Assembly (NCBI GenBank): GCA_018333075.1
Contig: BORH01000007.1
Span: forward strand, 124,001-188,000
DNA from: Heyndrickxia sporothermodurans
Lineage (GTDB): Bacteria > Bacillota > Bacilli > Bacillales > Bacillaceae_C
Direction of reading: 5' to 3'
DNA: 64,000 nt
A program made the position numbers and the translations under genes. Within the stretch, counting starts at the first letter, position 1; each line of letters starts with the position of its first letter. The notes beneath the pieces were generated by a model, which worked only from the letters and a program-made list of their open reading frames with translations, searched no databases and was not told the origin of the DNA. This document shows, piece after piece, positions 8,735-17,231 of the stretch.

Positions 8735-9754
8735 CTATCCGTTTGTACTAAGCGCCAACAAGCGTTTTAGGTTGTCATCAATAAATTTATTATCGTCACT
8801 GTTGATTCCGCGACCGGAAAAATGGCCCCAGATCGACTCGATAGGATTAAAAACAGCATTAGGTATAAGCTTAGCCTCGTATTTGTTTTCGTCCGCCGTA
8901 CAAAATAGATCTGTGCTCCCTGGCATGACGTAAGCAAGCGCTTTAATGCTTTTGAGCGCCTCATCGAAATCTCCGTTATAGGCGGTGTTTACACTAATAT
9001 CTGCATATTGGCCAGTCCATAACATGGCCAGGACATTGTGCGGATCCATCTTCATAAAGTTATCTTCCCAGACGCCAGCCACAAAATCTTCCAATGAATC
9101 ATATCCCAGCTGACGATAAAGTTCTTCTCTGTAAAATGCCTGCGATAAACCCCATCCCGCATACACACGGCCAACTGCGCGCATGTCTGCAGAAGTCAAC
9201 TGGTTTAGTTTACTTGAATCAAAGCTAACTGCTGCCATGAGCGCAGCTTTCATTCCGTCCAGGACCACATACGTTTGCGGCCAAGTCTTCGAACCTCCGC
9301 AGAAGGGTGCAATTCGTTCCACCATGTCGGGGTAACTTGCCCCCCATTGGAATGATTGAATGCCTCCCATTGACCATCCAACTACAAGAGCAATCTTTTG
9401 AATACCGAATTTTTCGGTCACCAGCCGATGTTGTAATTTAACGTTGTCATAGATGGTTACCTGCGGAAAATTAGCCCTGTCAAATGGGGGCGGCGTATTA
9501 CTTGGAGACGATGATAATCCGTTTCCAAGTAGATTGGGAACAATAATGAAATATTTCTGTGGATCTAGTGCCATGCCGTTTCCAATCAACCATTCATTCT
9601 GAACATGCTGGTCGCCAAAAGCAGTCGGATAGATGATCACATTATCTTTCTTTTCATTTAATTTTCCATAAGTCTTATAAGCAAGAAAAGCGTTCGGTAA
9701 CGTCACTCCTGATTGCAAGTTAACGTCCCCAAAATCAAAAATTTCATAATCCAT
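8735..9754 (-). CDS. Alpha/beta-fold hydrolase related to homoserine O-acetyltransferase (MetX)
   Basis: 339-aa protein of the MetX-like branch of alpha/beta hydrolases. The N-terminal half follows the MetX pattern (AYKTYGKLN, PNLLGNGLSSSPS). The nucleophile elbow is GWSMGGIQSFQW and a terminal His lies in WGHFSGRG. MetX acetylates homoserine, but the divergence and isolation from methionine genes argue for a general hydrolase or acyltransferase. The start at 9754 follows AAAGGAG with a 10-nt gap. It is divergent from the LysR gene at 9896, its likely regulator. Confidence 0.8.
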   Translation of the reverse strand: MDYEIFDFGDVNLQSGVTLPNAFLAYKTYGKLNEKKDNVIIYPTAFGDQHVQNEWLIGNGMALDPQKYFIIVPNLLGNGLSSSPSNTPPPFDRANFPQVTIYDNVKLQHRLVTEKFGIQKIALVVGWSMGGIQSFQWGASYPDMVERIAPFCGGSKTWPQTYVVLDGMKAALMAAVSFDSSKLNQLTSADMRAVGRVYAGWGLSQAFYREELYRQLGYDSLEDFVAGVWEDNFMKMDPHNVLAMLWTGQYADISVNTAYNGDFDEALKSIKALAYVMPGSTDLFCTADENKYEAKLIPNAVFNPIESIWGHFSGRGINSDDNKFIDDNLKRLLALSTNG

Positions 9755-9895
9755 TGTATTGTCGCTCCTTTCAAAATGAAACACAAATATTTGGAATGTA
9801 TTTCTTGTTGTTAGTATAAACCTGTGGTAACCTCAAAAAAAGTGAATAAAATTCAAAGGAGTATTCAAAAATATTGAAAGTAAAAAGGGGGTAGT

Positions 9896-10807
9896 ATGAT
9901 GGAATTACGCCAACTGAATACGTTCCGCACGGTTGCTTATACTTTAAATTTCAGTCGAGCTGCGGAAGTTTTGAATTACGTTCCCTCCAACGTCACAATG
10001 CAAATAAAAGCATTGGAGGATGAGCTTGGTGTTCGCCTCTTTGACCGATTGGGCAAGCAACTTGTACTCACAACTGCGGGTAAGCGCTTTTTAACTCATG
10101 TCCAAAGTGTTCTAGACAAATTGGAAGAAGCTCGCAGTGCCGTACATGACAATGAAAATCTAAGTGGTACCCTAACAATAAGTGCCAACGAGGTTCTTTG
10201 TGCCTACCGACTTCCAGATGTCTTCCGTTTATTTCGTTCGCGCTATCCAGGAGTTCGTCTCATTTTTCGCTCTGTTCCAAATCAGGAACTCAAGCAAACA
10301 CTATTTGAGGGAACCACGGATGTCGTCTTTATGCTCGATGAACCCATTCTCTCGACGGGACTTACAGTGGAACCGTTACTGGAAGAAACTTTCCGCCTTT
10401 TCGTCGCTCCAGACCATCCACTCGCGAAACAAACTGAACTTCAGCTGGAAGATTTTCATGGAGAAGTGTTCCTTGTTAATGAAAAAGGTTGTACCTATCG
10501 AACCATGTTTGACCGGTCTTTTGAGGAAAAGGGAATTGATGATATTACATATTTAGAGTTTCGAAATGCTGAAGCCATTAAACAATGTGCAATTGCGGGA
10601 ATCGGCATTGCTTTTCTTCCGGAAATAACAGTGGAAGCCGAAGTTAAACGGGGTGAACTTATTGCTCTTCCATGGCAAATTTCGGACTTGCACGTATATA
10701 CACATATTGCATGGCATAAAGACAAGTGGCTTTCACCAATCATATTATCTTTCATAGAAGCAGCAAGGGAGGTTATAGCTATAGAAGAGGAGAATAAAAC
10801 CGTTTAG
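9896..10807 (+). CDS. LysR-family transcriptional regulator
   Basis: 303 aa. The N-terminal winged HTH (MELRQLNTFRTVAYTLNFSR, then AAEVLNYVPSNVTMQIKALE) is typical of LysR. Residues about 90-295 form the periplasmic-binding-like effector domain. Two adjacent ATGs follow AAAAAGGGGG. It is transcribed divergently from the MetX-like hydrolase across a 140-bp intergenic region, the standard arrangement for a LysR activator and its target. The effector is unknown. Confidence 0.9.
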   Translation: MMELRQLNTFRTVAYTLNFSRAAEVLNYVPSNVTMQIKALEDELGVRLFDRLGKQLVLTTAGKRFLTHVQSVLDKLEEARSAVHDNENLSGTLTISANEVLCAYRLPDVFRLFRSRYPGVRLIFRSVPNQELKQTLFEGTTDVVFMLDEPILSTGLTVEPLLEETFRLFVAPDHPLAKQTELQLEDFHGEVFLVNEKGCTYRTMFDRSFEEKGIDDITYLEFRNAEAIKQCAIAGIGIAFLPEITVEAEVKRGELIALPWQISDLHVYTHIAWHKDKWLSPIILSFIEAAREVIAIEEENKTV

Positions 10808-10890
10808 CCTATTCAGCGATATTTTCCTAACTTTTGTTGGCTATCTAATTGGTACTTTCTATCAGGAAATTTCATACTTACATACAGTAC

Positions 10891-10924
10891 TAAGGCATCT
10901 TGGTGTGATAACTAAGGTGCCTTA
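10891..10924 (+). terminator. Hairpin downstream of the LysR gene
   Basis: Arms TAAGGCA and TGCCTTA enclose a 20-nt loop with a further CTT/AAG pairing. It sits 80 bp past the LysR stop. There is no immediate T-run, so this is a moderate terminator call. Confidence 0.45.
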
Positions 10925-10932
10925 CTTATGCA

Positions 10933-10975
10933 CCTCTATAAATAATAAGGTTTTTTTGAGTTTTATTTATAGAGG
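10933..10975. repeat. Perfect 13-bp inverted repeat
   Basis: CCTCTATAAATAA (10933-10945) and its exact reverse complement (10963-10975) flank a T-rich 17-nt loop. It follows directly on the hairpin at 10891 and lies between two convergent genes. A transcription-end structure is possible, though the stem is AT-rich. Confidence 0.5.
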
Positions 10976-11016
10976 ATTCTAACAGCCATATACTAAGGTT
11001 TCGTGAAGAGTTTCAC

Positions 11017-11043
11017 TTAAACTTTACTGCTCCGTTAGTTTAA
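11017..11043. repeat. Dispersed palindrome (TTAAACT ... AGTTTAA)
   Basis: Perfect 7-bp arms around a loop containing CTGCTCCGTT, the family's loop signature. It lies just beyond the 3' end of the GNAT gene at 11067. Confidence 0.5.
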
Positions 11044-11066
11044 TTACAATTCATCACATTCTGAGA

Positions 11067-11567
11067 TTAGCAATAGTATACAAACACATCTTTTCCATCT
11101 AAAATTATTTCTTTTTCTAACCGCATACCAATCTTTTTGGCAACTTTTTGAGACGCACTGTTATCTTTTTGAATAAGTGCAATCATTTTTCCAATCTGAA
11201 GCTTGTTTTTTCCATAGTTTTTTAACCCTCTTGCTGCTTCAGTTGCAAATCCTCTACCCCAATATTCCTGTGATATCCAATATCCGATTTCAATTTCTTC
11301 TTTTCCATTAATAATTTGAGGTACCAATCCAGCGTGACCAATACGCTTATTACTTCCCTTTTCCAAAATAAGTTTTAATCCATAATTAGCATTGAGGGAA
11401 TATGTATAATAAATCCAATCTAAAAATTTTTTAACACCTTCCTCGTCCCTAGTATGTCCATTACCTATATATCGCACAATATTGGGATTAGTGAGCAGTG
11501 ACTCAAGAAAATCTAAATCATTATCATTATATGGTCGTAATAGTAAACGTTCTGATAATATTTCCAT
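11067..11567 (-). CDS. GNAT acetyltransferase (RimJ/RimL type)
   Basis: 166-aa N-acetyltransferase. It starts ILSERLLLRPYNDNDLDFLE, the usual opening of RimJ/RimL-like GNATs. The acetyl-CoA P-loop is GRGFATEAARG, and NSASQKVAKKIGM is the conserved C-terminal segment. The start at 11567 is supported by AAAGGGG 7 nt upstream; an open frame extends further but without a ribosome binding site. The acceptor substrate is unknown. Confidence 0.85.
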   Translation of the reverse strand: MEILSERLLLRPYNDNDLDFLESLLTNPNIVRYIGNGHTRDEEGVKKFLDWIYYTYSLNANYGLKLILEKGSNKRIGHAGLVPQIINGKEEIEIGYWISQEYWGRGFATEAARGLKNYGKNKLQIGKMIALIQKDNSASQKVAKKIGMRLEKEIILDGKDVFVYYC

Positions 11568-11628
11568 CAAAAGACCCCTTTCAAAATATTCATTATGCGA
11601 ACCATATTTTAACATTTCCATCTCTCTT

Positions 11629-11732
11629 ATTCCACTAACCTGCAAGTTAGTGGAATCAGGATTTTTAAACAACTATATTATTTTTTAAATGACTTTATTG
11701 TAAATTAAACAACTTTATTATCTCTGCACATA
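11629..11732 (+). repeat. MITE-like repeat, copy 3
   Basis: Begins with a perfect 11-bp palindrome (ATTCCACTAAC 11629-11639 and GTTAGTGGAAT 11646-11656), then the same AT-rich body as 4936-5042. The final ~57 bases, ending TCTCTGCACATA, are identical in the two copies. It overlaps the upstream region of the GNAT gene. Confidence 0.65.
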
Positions 11733-11764
11733 CCTTTCATTAAGTACCCTCATGTCAATCTGGA

Positions 11765-12208
11765 TTATACACTTTCAGCAATGATCTCACAGCTACTATA
11801 TTCAATTAAGGCTCGGAATACATCGTTACCTCCATAGGGCCATGCATATGGATAAAATTCGATTCTACCTTTGTTGAACGATATCTTTTCACAAAATATT
11901 AATTCATATTCTCCATTTGCAAACGCATCAATCATTGATTCAAAGTCCCACGGATGCTGCAGCTGTGATTCTGTAAAGCGTTTTTCAACAGGGGTGTTCA
12001 TCCATATCTCTGAAAAATGATGTAGTTCTTCTTCTGTAGGCCACCAAAATCGTTGTAATACTTCTTCTTCAAAAAAATCCATCCATTTTGCATCACTGCA
12101 ATCAATAGTTCCTTGCTCTTTTTCTACCTTCAATTCATAAAAAAAATCTTTCATTCCCTGAAAATGCCTTTCATTATGTATTTGAAACTCAAAATAATGA
12201 TTTTTCAT
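11765..12208 (-). CDS. Hypothetical soluble protein
   Basis: 147 aa, acidic and rich in aromatic residues (KWMDFFEEEVLQRFWWPTEE, FYPYAWPYGGNDVFRALIEY). No signal peptide or membrane segment is seen. ATG follows AGAGAGGTTTGTA. The stop is well separated from the repeat to its left. It resembles, in size and composition, small immunity-like proteins of Bacillus, but I do not recognise the family. It follows the 99-aa membrane gene by 22 bp and is probably co-transcribed. Confidence 0.6.
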   Translation of the reverse strand: MKNHYFEFQIHNERHFQGMKDFFYELKVEKEQGTIDCSDAKWMDFFEEEVLQRFWWPTEEELHHFSEIWMNTPVEKRFTESQLQHPWDFESMIDAFANGEYELIFCEKISFNKGRIEFYPYAWPYGGNDVFRALIEYSSCEIIAESV

Positions 12209-12230
12209 TACAAACCTCTCTAATATTCAT

Positions 12231-12530
12231 TTAATGAATCACTGGAGCAATCATTAACATGAAAATCGAACATGAAATGCAAACAATGGTAATGGTTTTT
12301 GATAGCTTAACAGTTTCACTTCCTTTATAAAATCCGGAAAACTGTAATTTATTTCTATATAAAACAAAAAGGATGATGAGGATGGATATACCTACTAACC
12401 AGCTACCATTTGTATCATCAATGAATATCCCTAAGCCTTTATAAATGCTTTTTATTATAGCACCCATTAATCCACCTAAAAATAGAGTAATAACTATGAC
12501 TCGAACAAATTCTAGCAAAATTCTAATCAT
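12231..12530 (-). CDS. Small three-span membrane protein
   Basis: 99 aa with hydrophobic segments at about residues 3-27, 44-58 and 78-97. Between the second and third lies a short basic stretch. ATG is preceded by AAGGAAG. It lies in a tight leftward run with the DUF4937-like gene upstream and the 147-aa gene downstream. Family not recognised. Confidence 0.6.
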   Translation of the reverse strand: MIRILLEFVRVIVITLFLGGLMGAIIKSIYKGLGIFIDDTNGSWLVGISILIILFVLYRNKLQFSGFYKGSETVKLSKTITIVCISCSIFMLMIAPVIH

Positions 12531-12564
12531 CGTTTACTTCCTTCTTTTTTACTTGATTAATTTT

Positions 12565-13212
12565 CTATCTAATATGAAAAGGTAACACACTCCACGCTTT
12601 TTCCACAATAAAAGCTTCACCATTAATATTTTCTAGATCCAACTCCATTTGTGCCATTTCTTTTAAACTAGGGAAATACAACTGAACATATTGTTCATGC
12701 GCCTTCTCATTTTGCCACCCGCTGAATATTAAGAAACGATTTTTGTCCTTAACTGCAAAAGCAACTTCTCCTCCGAGCATTGTCTTTGTTTGCTTCATTC
12801 CTTGATTCCACACATTCCTTTGTGTATCAAGAAAATTATTTGCCCTTCCCTCTTTTACCTCACATATTGCTACTCGAAAGAATTGACTCTTTTTAAGTAC
12901 TGATTCTATGTCACTTTCTAATCCTTCTATATAAAATTCTTCCTCAAACATTTCTATTTTTATAGACGAATAGGTATTCGATTGTCCTGGATTAAATATC
13001 TCATCATGAACATTTTCCATAAAATACGCATAGCTCTCTTGATCCTTCCAAAATGTATAGATGGATGCGTTCATTGGCTGTTTTTTGTTCCAGCCACCAA
13101 TTTGTCCTAAAAAGCCAGGAATATCTTCTAAACCCTTCCATTGTGCTTGATACTCAGAAAAAGCCTGACATTGATTTTCCTTCACTTCACACAAAATTCT
13201 TTTAATTAACAA
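12565..13212 (-). CDS. YdbC-like protein with two DUF4937/ABM-type halves
   Basis: 215 aa built from two similar ferredoxin-like halves. The first starts LIKRILCEVKENQCQAFSEY with GFLGQIGGW; the second starts FFRVAICEVKEGRANNFLDT with MLGGEVAFAV and FSGWQNEKAHEQYV. The layout matches Bacillus YdbC-type DUF4937 proteins related to antibiotic-biosynthesis-monooxygenase folds. TTG 13212 follows GAAGAGGG. No catalytic role can be given. Confidence 0.7.
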   Translation of the reverse strand: MLIKRILCEVKENQCQAFSEYQAQWKGLEDIPGFLGQIGGWNKKQPMNASIYTFWKDQESYAYFMENVHDEIFNPGQSNTYSSIKIEMFEEEFYIEGLESDIESVLKKSQFFRVAICEVKEGRANNFLDTQRNVWNQGMKQTKTMLGGEVAFAVKDKNRFLIFSGWQNEKAHEQYVQLYFPSLKEMAQMELDLENINGEAFIVEKAWSVLPFHIR

Positions 13213-13240
13213 TATACCCTCTTCTCCATTCTATCCTGCT

Positions 13241-13661
13241 TTATTGTAGCTTCTTTTTTAAAAAGAATTGTTGAAAGTTCTCACATGGATGATCATCAAT
13301 CATCCCAACTACTTGATAACCATATTTTTGATATGACGTAGGTGCTTGAAAACTAAAGGTATCTAATTGGATATGTCTACAATGATTTTTCTTTGCTGCT
13401 TCTTCTGCTAGGTCCAATAATTTCTTTCCACACCCTTTTCCTCTGAGAGATTCATCCACCCAAAGAAAGTCGATATGCAGGTGATACCAAAAAATTGTTC
13501 CTGTAATGCCAAACTATTTTCCCCTCATCATCCTTAACAATAAAACTAATATTTTTCATAGGATGCTTTACTTCATCAGGAACTTTTGTTGAATTATATT
13601 CAAGTACCTTTTTTCGAATATAATCACTATCCTCCTGATTCCACTGTTGTACAATTTGCAA
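13241..13661 (-). pseudogene. GNAT acetyltransferase gene with a frameshift
   Basis: The 5' part (TTG 13661 after AGAGGG) encodes [20 protein letters not shown] up to [10 protein letters not shown] shift near 13507-13514 is needed to continue as [19 protein letters not shown] and then ESLRGKGCGKKLL, the acetyl-CoA-binding loop, ending at 13241 with DHPCENFQQFFLKKKL. Together they form a normal ~140-aa GNAT. As sequenced, no single frame holds both halves. Confidence 0.75.
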
Positions 13662-13688
13662 AATATAACCCTCTTTCGATATAAAAAA

Positions 13689-14227
13689 CTACAAAATTCC
13701 TTTAAACCTTTTTTCAAAGATCCTTCTTACAAACTCTTCTTTATGATCAGTATATTCATTAATCCCAGTCGACTGTTTATTTACGTAATCCAATTTTATT
13801 TGAAGATATTTGTCTCGCTCTGCTTTATTAGCGTTTAAATAATCTCGAAAAAAAATCAAATTATTCCATAATTCTTTTTCATATTCAACAAGATGAATAT
13901 AGTGTGTTTTTTCTTCATACGTGTTATCGACAATTTGGCTAATACGATTTCATTTGGTCTTTCCACTTTCAAACGGAGAAAACCAATTGCTTTCAATCCT
14001 TTTATAATAGAAGGATCCTTTGCATCCAAATCATCAACAGCCACCATTACATCAATAATCGGTTTAGCCTGCATATCCTTAATTGCTGTACTTCCAATAT
14101 GTTCAATTTGATTTTCCTCAATATGGGTGCTCTTGCTTATTTCTTTTTTAACCTTTAAAAACTCCTCATGCCAATCTGATGTATATGGAACAATTTTCAC
14201 TTCATTATTTTTTAAACCTAATTTCAT
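13689..14227 (-). pseudogene. GrpB-family (UPF0157) protein gene with a one-base frameshift
   Basis: The 5' frame from ATG 14227 gives the GrpB core (VKIVPYTSDWHEEF, NQIEHIGSTAIKDMQAKPI). Near 13926-13936 the frame changes. Restoring one base turns AKLSITRMKKK into VDNTYEEKTHYIHLVEYEKE and RDYLNANKAERDKYL, the family's C-terminal half, ending at TAG 13689. Total length with one added base is exactly 180 codons. The start overlaps the NTase stop (ATGA), so it belongs to the T-box-led operon. Confidence 0.8.
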
Positions 14228-14943
14228 TTTTTCACCTTGCCCATTGAAAAGCCTTCAAATAATTCTCCGCCATGGGGCTGTAAAACCTGTTCCACTAATT
14301 GAATAATGCTTTGTTTATCACTAGTCTTATAAAAACAGTCAAAGGCATCAATAAAGTCGTTAGCAAATTTTTTATCAAAATTTTTCAAAGAACGAATCAG
14401 CCATTTTGATTTTCCTATCCACTTCTGGTTTGTACGCAATACAAATTCACTAACCAATTCTGCCAGTGTATTTGCAATACATAGTTCCTCCGCTCGTTTG
14501 TTGCAGCCTTTAAAATCATCTAATGCATCTGTAATAAAGTAGCGTTTCATCATGACTGTTTCTTCAGACCATACATCGGGTCCTTTTTCTAACAGCTCCA
14601 TCGCTTCTTTTTTAATCGCTTCAATGATTCTTTCTTCATCTTTTAAGATTATCCCTTCAGCCACCATCTTCGGCATAGATGGCATAGCTCTTTTACAATC
14701 ATCTTCAAAAAAATACTTATATGAGGTGAAACTATGAACAAATGCCTCAATTGGCCAGCCAAATTCAAGGAAGGATTCGCGATAGGATGACTTGAGACTT
14801 TGATCAAAAATAATTATATCTAGGTCAGATGTCTCGGTTGCTTCTTTTCGAACAACACTTCCTGCTAACAGTGCTCCTTGACAGGTTGGAAATTGCTTAT
14901 TGATGAATTGCATTGCTGCTTCCACAGGCTCCATTTTATTCAT
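14224..14943 (-). CDS. Nucleotidyltransferase-domain protein
   Basis: 239 aa with the Pol-beta-type NTase signature GALLAGSVVRKEATETSDLD. The GS motif is at residues 28-29, and Asp40 and Asp42 are the likely metal ligands. A helical C-terminal region follows, as in aminoglycoside or lincosamide adenylyltransferase-like proteins. Substrate unknown. It overlaps the GrpB-like gene by 4 bp and is 7 bp downstream of the GNAT gene, so all three are probably one transcript from the T-box promoter. Confidence 0.8.
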   Translation of the reverse strand: MNKMEPVEAAMQFINKQFPTCQGALLAGSVVRKEATETSDLDIIIFDQSLKSSYRESFLEFGWPIEAFVHSFTSYKYFFEDDCKRAMPSMPKMVAEGIILKDEERIIEAIKKEAMELLEKGPDVWSEETVMMKRYFITDALDDFKGCNKRAEELCIANTLAELVSEFVLRTNQKWIGKSKWLIRSLKNFDKKFANDFIDAFDCFYKTSDKQSIIQLVEQVLQPHGGELFEGFSMGKVKK

Positions 14944-14950
14944 TTCCCAT

Positions 14951-15460
14951 TCACTCTCTTTCGTTTAAATTCCATTCATAGGTTAGTAGATTTAATTTAG
15001 CACCTCCAATGGTAATGTTCTCTGATTTCAGATATTTAGCACCAAGAGCCTCATAGAAATAGCGCGATTCATTTTTTTCCAATACTTCAACAAAAATTCG
15101 CGTATAGCCCAGTCTTTCAAAATGGTCAAAAAGTGGTTCGACTAGCTTTCTCCCAATACCTTTTCCTTGATAGGATTCAAGAATATAGATAGAAGTAAGA
15201 TCGCCTGAATTCTTTATTTGATTGCTCTCCCTCTTTCCACCATCTGCAAATCCGATAATCTCTCCTTCATCATTTTCGGCAACTATCGCATAATTCCCTT
15301 CATTACTAATAATCGTTTCCCAATTCTTCATCCTTTGGTCATATGACAGCTTTTCCAAAAAAGCATCTGGTATGATGTTTTTATAAGTCGTTCTCCAGCA
15401 ATCAACATGGACCTTGGCAATCCCCTTCGCATCTGTAATCTCAGCTTTTCTTATAATCAT
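14951..15460 (-). CDS. GNAT acetyltransferase, first gene of a T-box operon
   Basis: 169-aa GNAT protein. It opens MIIRKAEITDAKGIAKVHVD CW, has the acetyl-CoA loop SYQGKGIGRKLVE, and ends with the beta-strand and Asn region (LEKNESRYFYEALGAKYL). ATG follows AGGAGGTTGTAAAA. A complete T-box leader lies directly upstream (15498-15735), implying tRNA-dependent antitermination. Downstream are an NTase and a GrpB-like gene. The acceptor is unknown; the T-box suggests a link to one amino acid. Confidence 0.85.
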   Translation of the reverse strand: MIIRKAEITDAKGIAKVHVDCWRTTYKNIIPDAFLEKLSYDQRMKNWETIISNEGNYAIVAENDEGEIIGFADGGKRESNQIKNSGDLTSIYILESYQGKGIGRKLVEPLFDHFERLGYTRIFVEVLEKNESRYFYEALGAKYLKSENITIGGAKLNLLTYEWNLNERE

Positions 15461-15497
15461 TTTTACAACCTCCTATATGTTTGGTAGAAATAGAAAA

Positions 15498-15735
15498 AAC
15501 CTATCATCTACAAAGAGACGATAGGTTTACCTTCGCGGTACCACTCTTTTTGATTTGATCAACATCAAATCCACTTCATAACCGATGACGGTGGTCAACC
15601 GTTAAGACCTACATATCAGCCCTACCACTCCTGGGCGAGTTGGGGATCTTATTGACTGCCTTTCACCACCCGACAGCTCTCTAAACAATAATGAATCCTT
15701 AATACTCCCATTCGATGCGTTTCACTTTTCATAAT
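15498..15735 (-). promoter_or_regulatory. T-box riboswitch leader with terminator
   Basis: On the minus strand the leader carries the upper stem I features (AGAGAGC, GGTGGTGAAA, CCAACTCGCCCAGGAG), then the T-box core GTGGTACCGCG (15534-15544), then a terminator (AACCTATC/GATAGGTT, 15498-15527) with a U-run. The specifier region reads CTGATATGTAGG. TAT (Tyr) or GAT (Asp) fit the position. The antiterminator bulge TGGT implies discriminator base A, which fits tRNA-Tyr better than tRNA-Asp. The specifier assignment is tentative. Confidence 0.88.
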
Positions 15736-15739
15736 TTTC

Positions 15740-15772
15740 ATTATACTAACATAGGAGGCAAATTGCAGTCAA
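15740..15772 (-). promoter_or_regulatory. Promoter of the T-box operon
   Basis: TTGACT (15767-15772 on the complementary strand) and TAGTAT (15743-15748) are separated by 18 nt. TATAAT also occurs at 15740-15745 but at 21-nt spacing. Confidence 0.55.
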
Positions 15773-15802
15773 TCCATATTTTTCTAGGTAATGCCTTTTT
15801 CC

Positions 15803-16750
15803 TCAGCTTAATAGACTAAATTCCAAAAACGGAAGATCCTTTACTATATTATTTTTCATCTTCCCTAATGCCTTTCTAATGCTCTCATCTGCTTCTTCTA
15901 TATTTAAATATTTTGAGAAATAGATATACGAATAGATTTGTCTATAGTTAAGGAAGAAAGGAATTTTCTCGATCCAATATTCATCAAGTGTATTTTCTGT
16001 CTGATATCCGGATAAAAATGAATCAAAAAATCGCTTCGTAAATTCACGTTTTCTTACTTGCTCTGAAGAAGGAATCGTTTGAACCGCATGATATAAAGAA
16101 ATGGCAATATCATACCCAAACCAATTAAGCTCTAAATCGCCAAAATCAAAAAGGATCATCTCATGATTATCGACATGAAAATTAGTTTGGTGGAGATCAT
16201 TATGTATTAATCCATAACAATGTTGATCTTTAGGTAAATGCTGAAGCCTGTCTATGAATTCATTCCACTTTTTATAAACTTCGTCTCCAGCAATTAACGG
16301 AAAATCCTTAAAAACACTGCTATCATTCCATTCAGGATAGTTGAATGGGGAGGAATAAGATTTTGCCAAATGATGCATCCTTCCCATTACTTTTCCCCAC
16401 TTTTTAATCATCGGAAAATTGGATTCTAAATCACCAACAAATCTTCCTTTAGCTTGTTCAAATGCTATGACAAAATAAGTGCCTTCCTCATCGCCTATCA
16501 CTTCGATTAACTGATTCCTTTTTGATAAAACGGATGCTGTAATATTTAATCCATTCTTTGCTAAATAATCCATCCAGCCTATTTCTCTTTTAATGGATTC
16601 TAGATCATATTTTGTACAGGATAAAAATTTAATAACAAAATCCTTTGTTTTACACCCATAAACATTTTGATCAAATCCTCCTAAAAGAGTCAAAGCAGAA
16701 TATCCGACTCCAAATCGTTCCGCACCTTTTTCAAGTATCGTTCGTCTCAA
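15803..16750 (-). CDS. APH-family phosphotransferase
   Basis: 315-aa aminoglycoside-phosphotransferase/choline-kinase-fold protein. The Brenner motif is HNDLHQTNF (HxDxxxxN) and the metal-binding motif is LFDFGDLE. An N-terminal lobe has FVIKF as a probable ATP-binding strand. TTG 16750 follows AGGAGG. Members phosphorylate small molecules such as homoserine, spectinomycin or choline, and the substrate cannot be told here. It lies upstream of the T-box promoter on the same strand and is transcribed separately. Confidence 0.8.
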   Translation of the reverse strand: MRRTILEKGAERFGVGYSALTLLGGFDQNVYGCKTKDFVIKFLSCTKYDLESIKREIGWMDYLAKNGLNITASVLSKRNQLIEVIGDEEGTYFVIAFEQAKGRFVGDLESNFPMIKKWGKVMGRMHHLAKSYSSPFNYPEWNDSSVFKDFPLIAGDEVYKKWNEFIDRLQHLPKDQHCYGLIHNDLHQTNFHVDNHEMILFDFGDLELNWFGYDIAISLYHAVQTIPSSEQVRKREFTKRFFDSFLSGYQTENTLDEYWIEKIPFFLNYRQIYSYIYFSKYLNIEEADESIRKALGKMKNNIVKDLPFLEFSLLS

Positions 16751-16772
16751 TTCCCAAACCTCCTATTAAGCT

Positions 16773-17227
16773 TTATTTAATAAAATAAGGAAGGTAATAC
16801 AAAAAGCTCACAGCAATCCCGATAATCGAAAAAGCATAGATTCCTATCAAAAATGGATTTAACGTTAGCTTAAATACTCTTATTTCACTTAAACTATATT
16901 CTCCACCGTATGCTTATTTACAACCTTTTGCTGATTCACTGCATAGGTTCGGAAATAGGAGTACAGCCAAGCAACTCCCTAAATAATGAAACTAGCTACA
17001 AACAACGTATCGATAAAAAAGAATCTAAATTGAAATGAAAGTACAGCCACTAATGCTAGCTGAATCAGAAACACTCCCGCAATGATGAGAGCTTTCCCTT
17101 TATTGGTTCGAATTAGGGAAACATAATGTTTCTCAAATTTTGAGGAGATAAATCCCCACAGAAGTGCTATTCCAATCACCATTCCGACAAAAATAATTGT
17201 GATAAGTACTCTTAGATAGAAATTCAC
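16773..17227 (-). pseudogene. Multi-span membrane protein gene broken by TAG and a frameshift
   Basis: From 17227 the frame gives three hydrophobic segments (VLITIIFVGMVIGIALLWGF, IIAGVFLIQLALVAVLSF). It hits TAG at 16979-16981 and continues in frame as GVAWLYSYFRTYAVNQQKVV. A one-base shift near 16901-16915 then leads to GEYSLSEIRVFKLTLNPFLI and a last membrane segment (IYAFSIIGIAVSFLYYLPYF), ending at TAA 16773. The intact protein would have about 150 residues and 4-5 spans. TGG to TAG would explain the stop. Family unknown. Confidence 0.65.
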
Positions 17228-17231
17228 ATAA

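Noticed and set aside
15541-15600. A second riboswitch near the T-box
   Set aside because: The additional pairings are accounted for by T-box stems II/III and the antiterminator.
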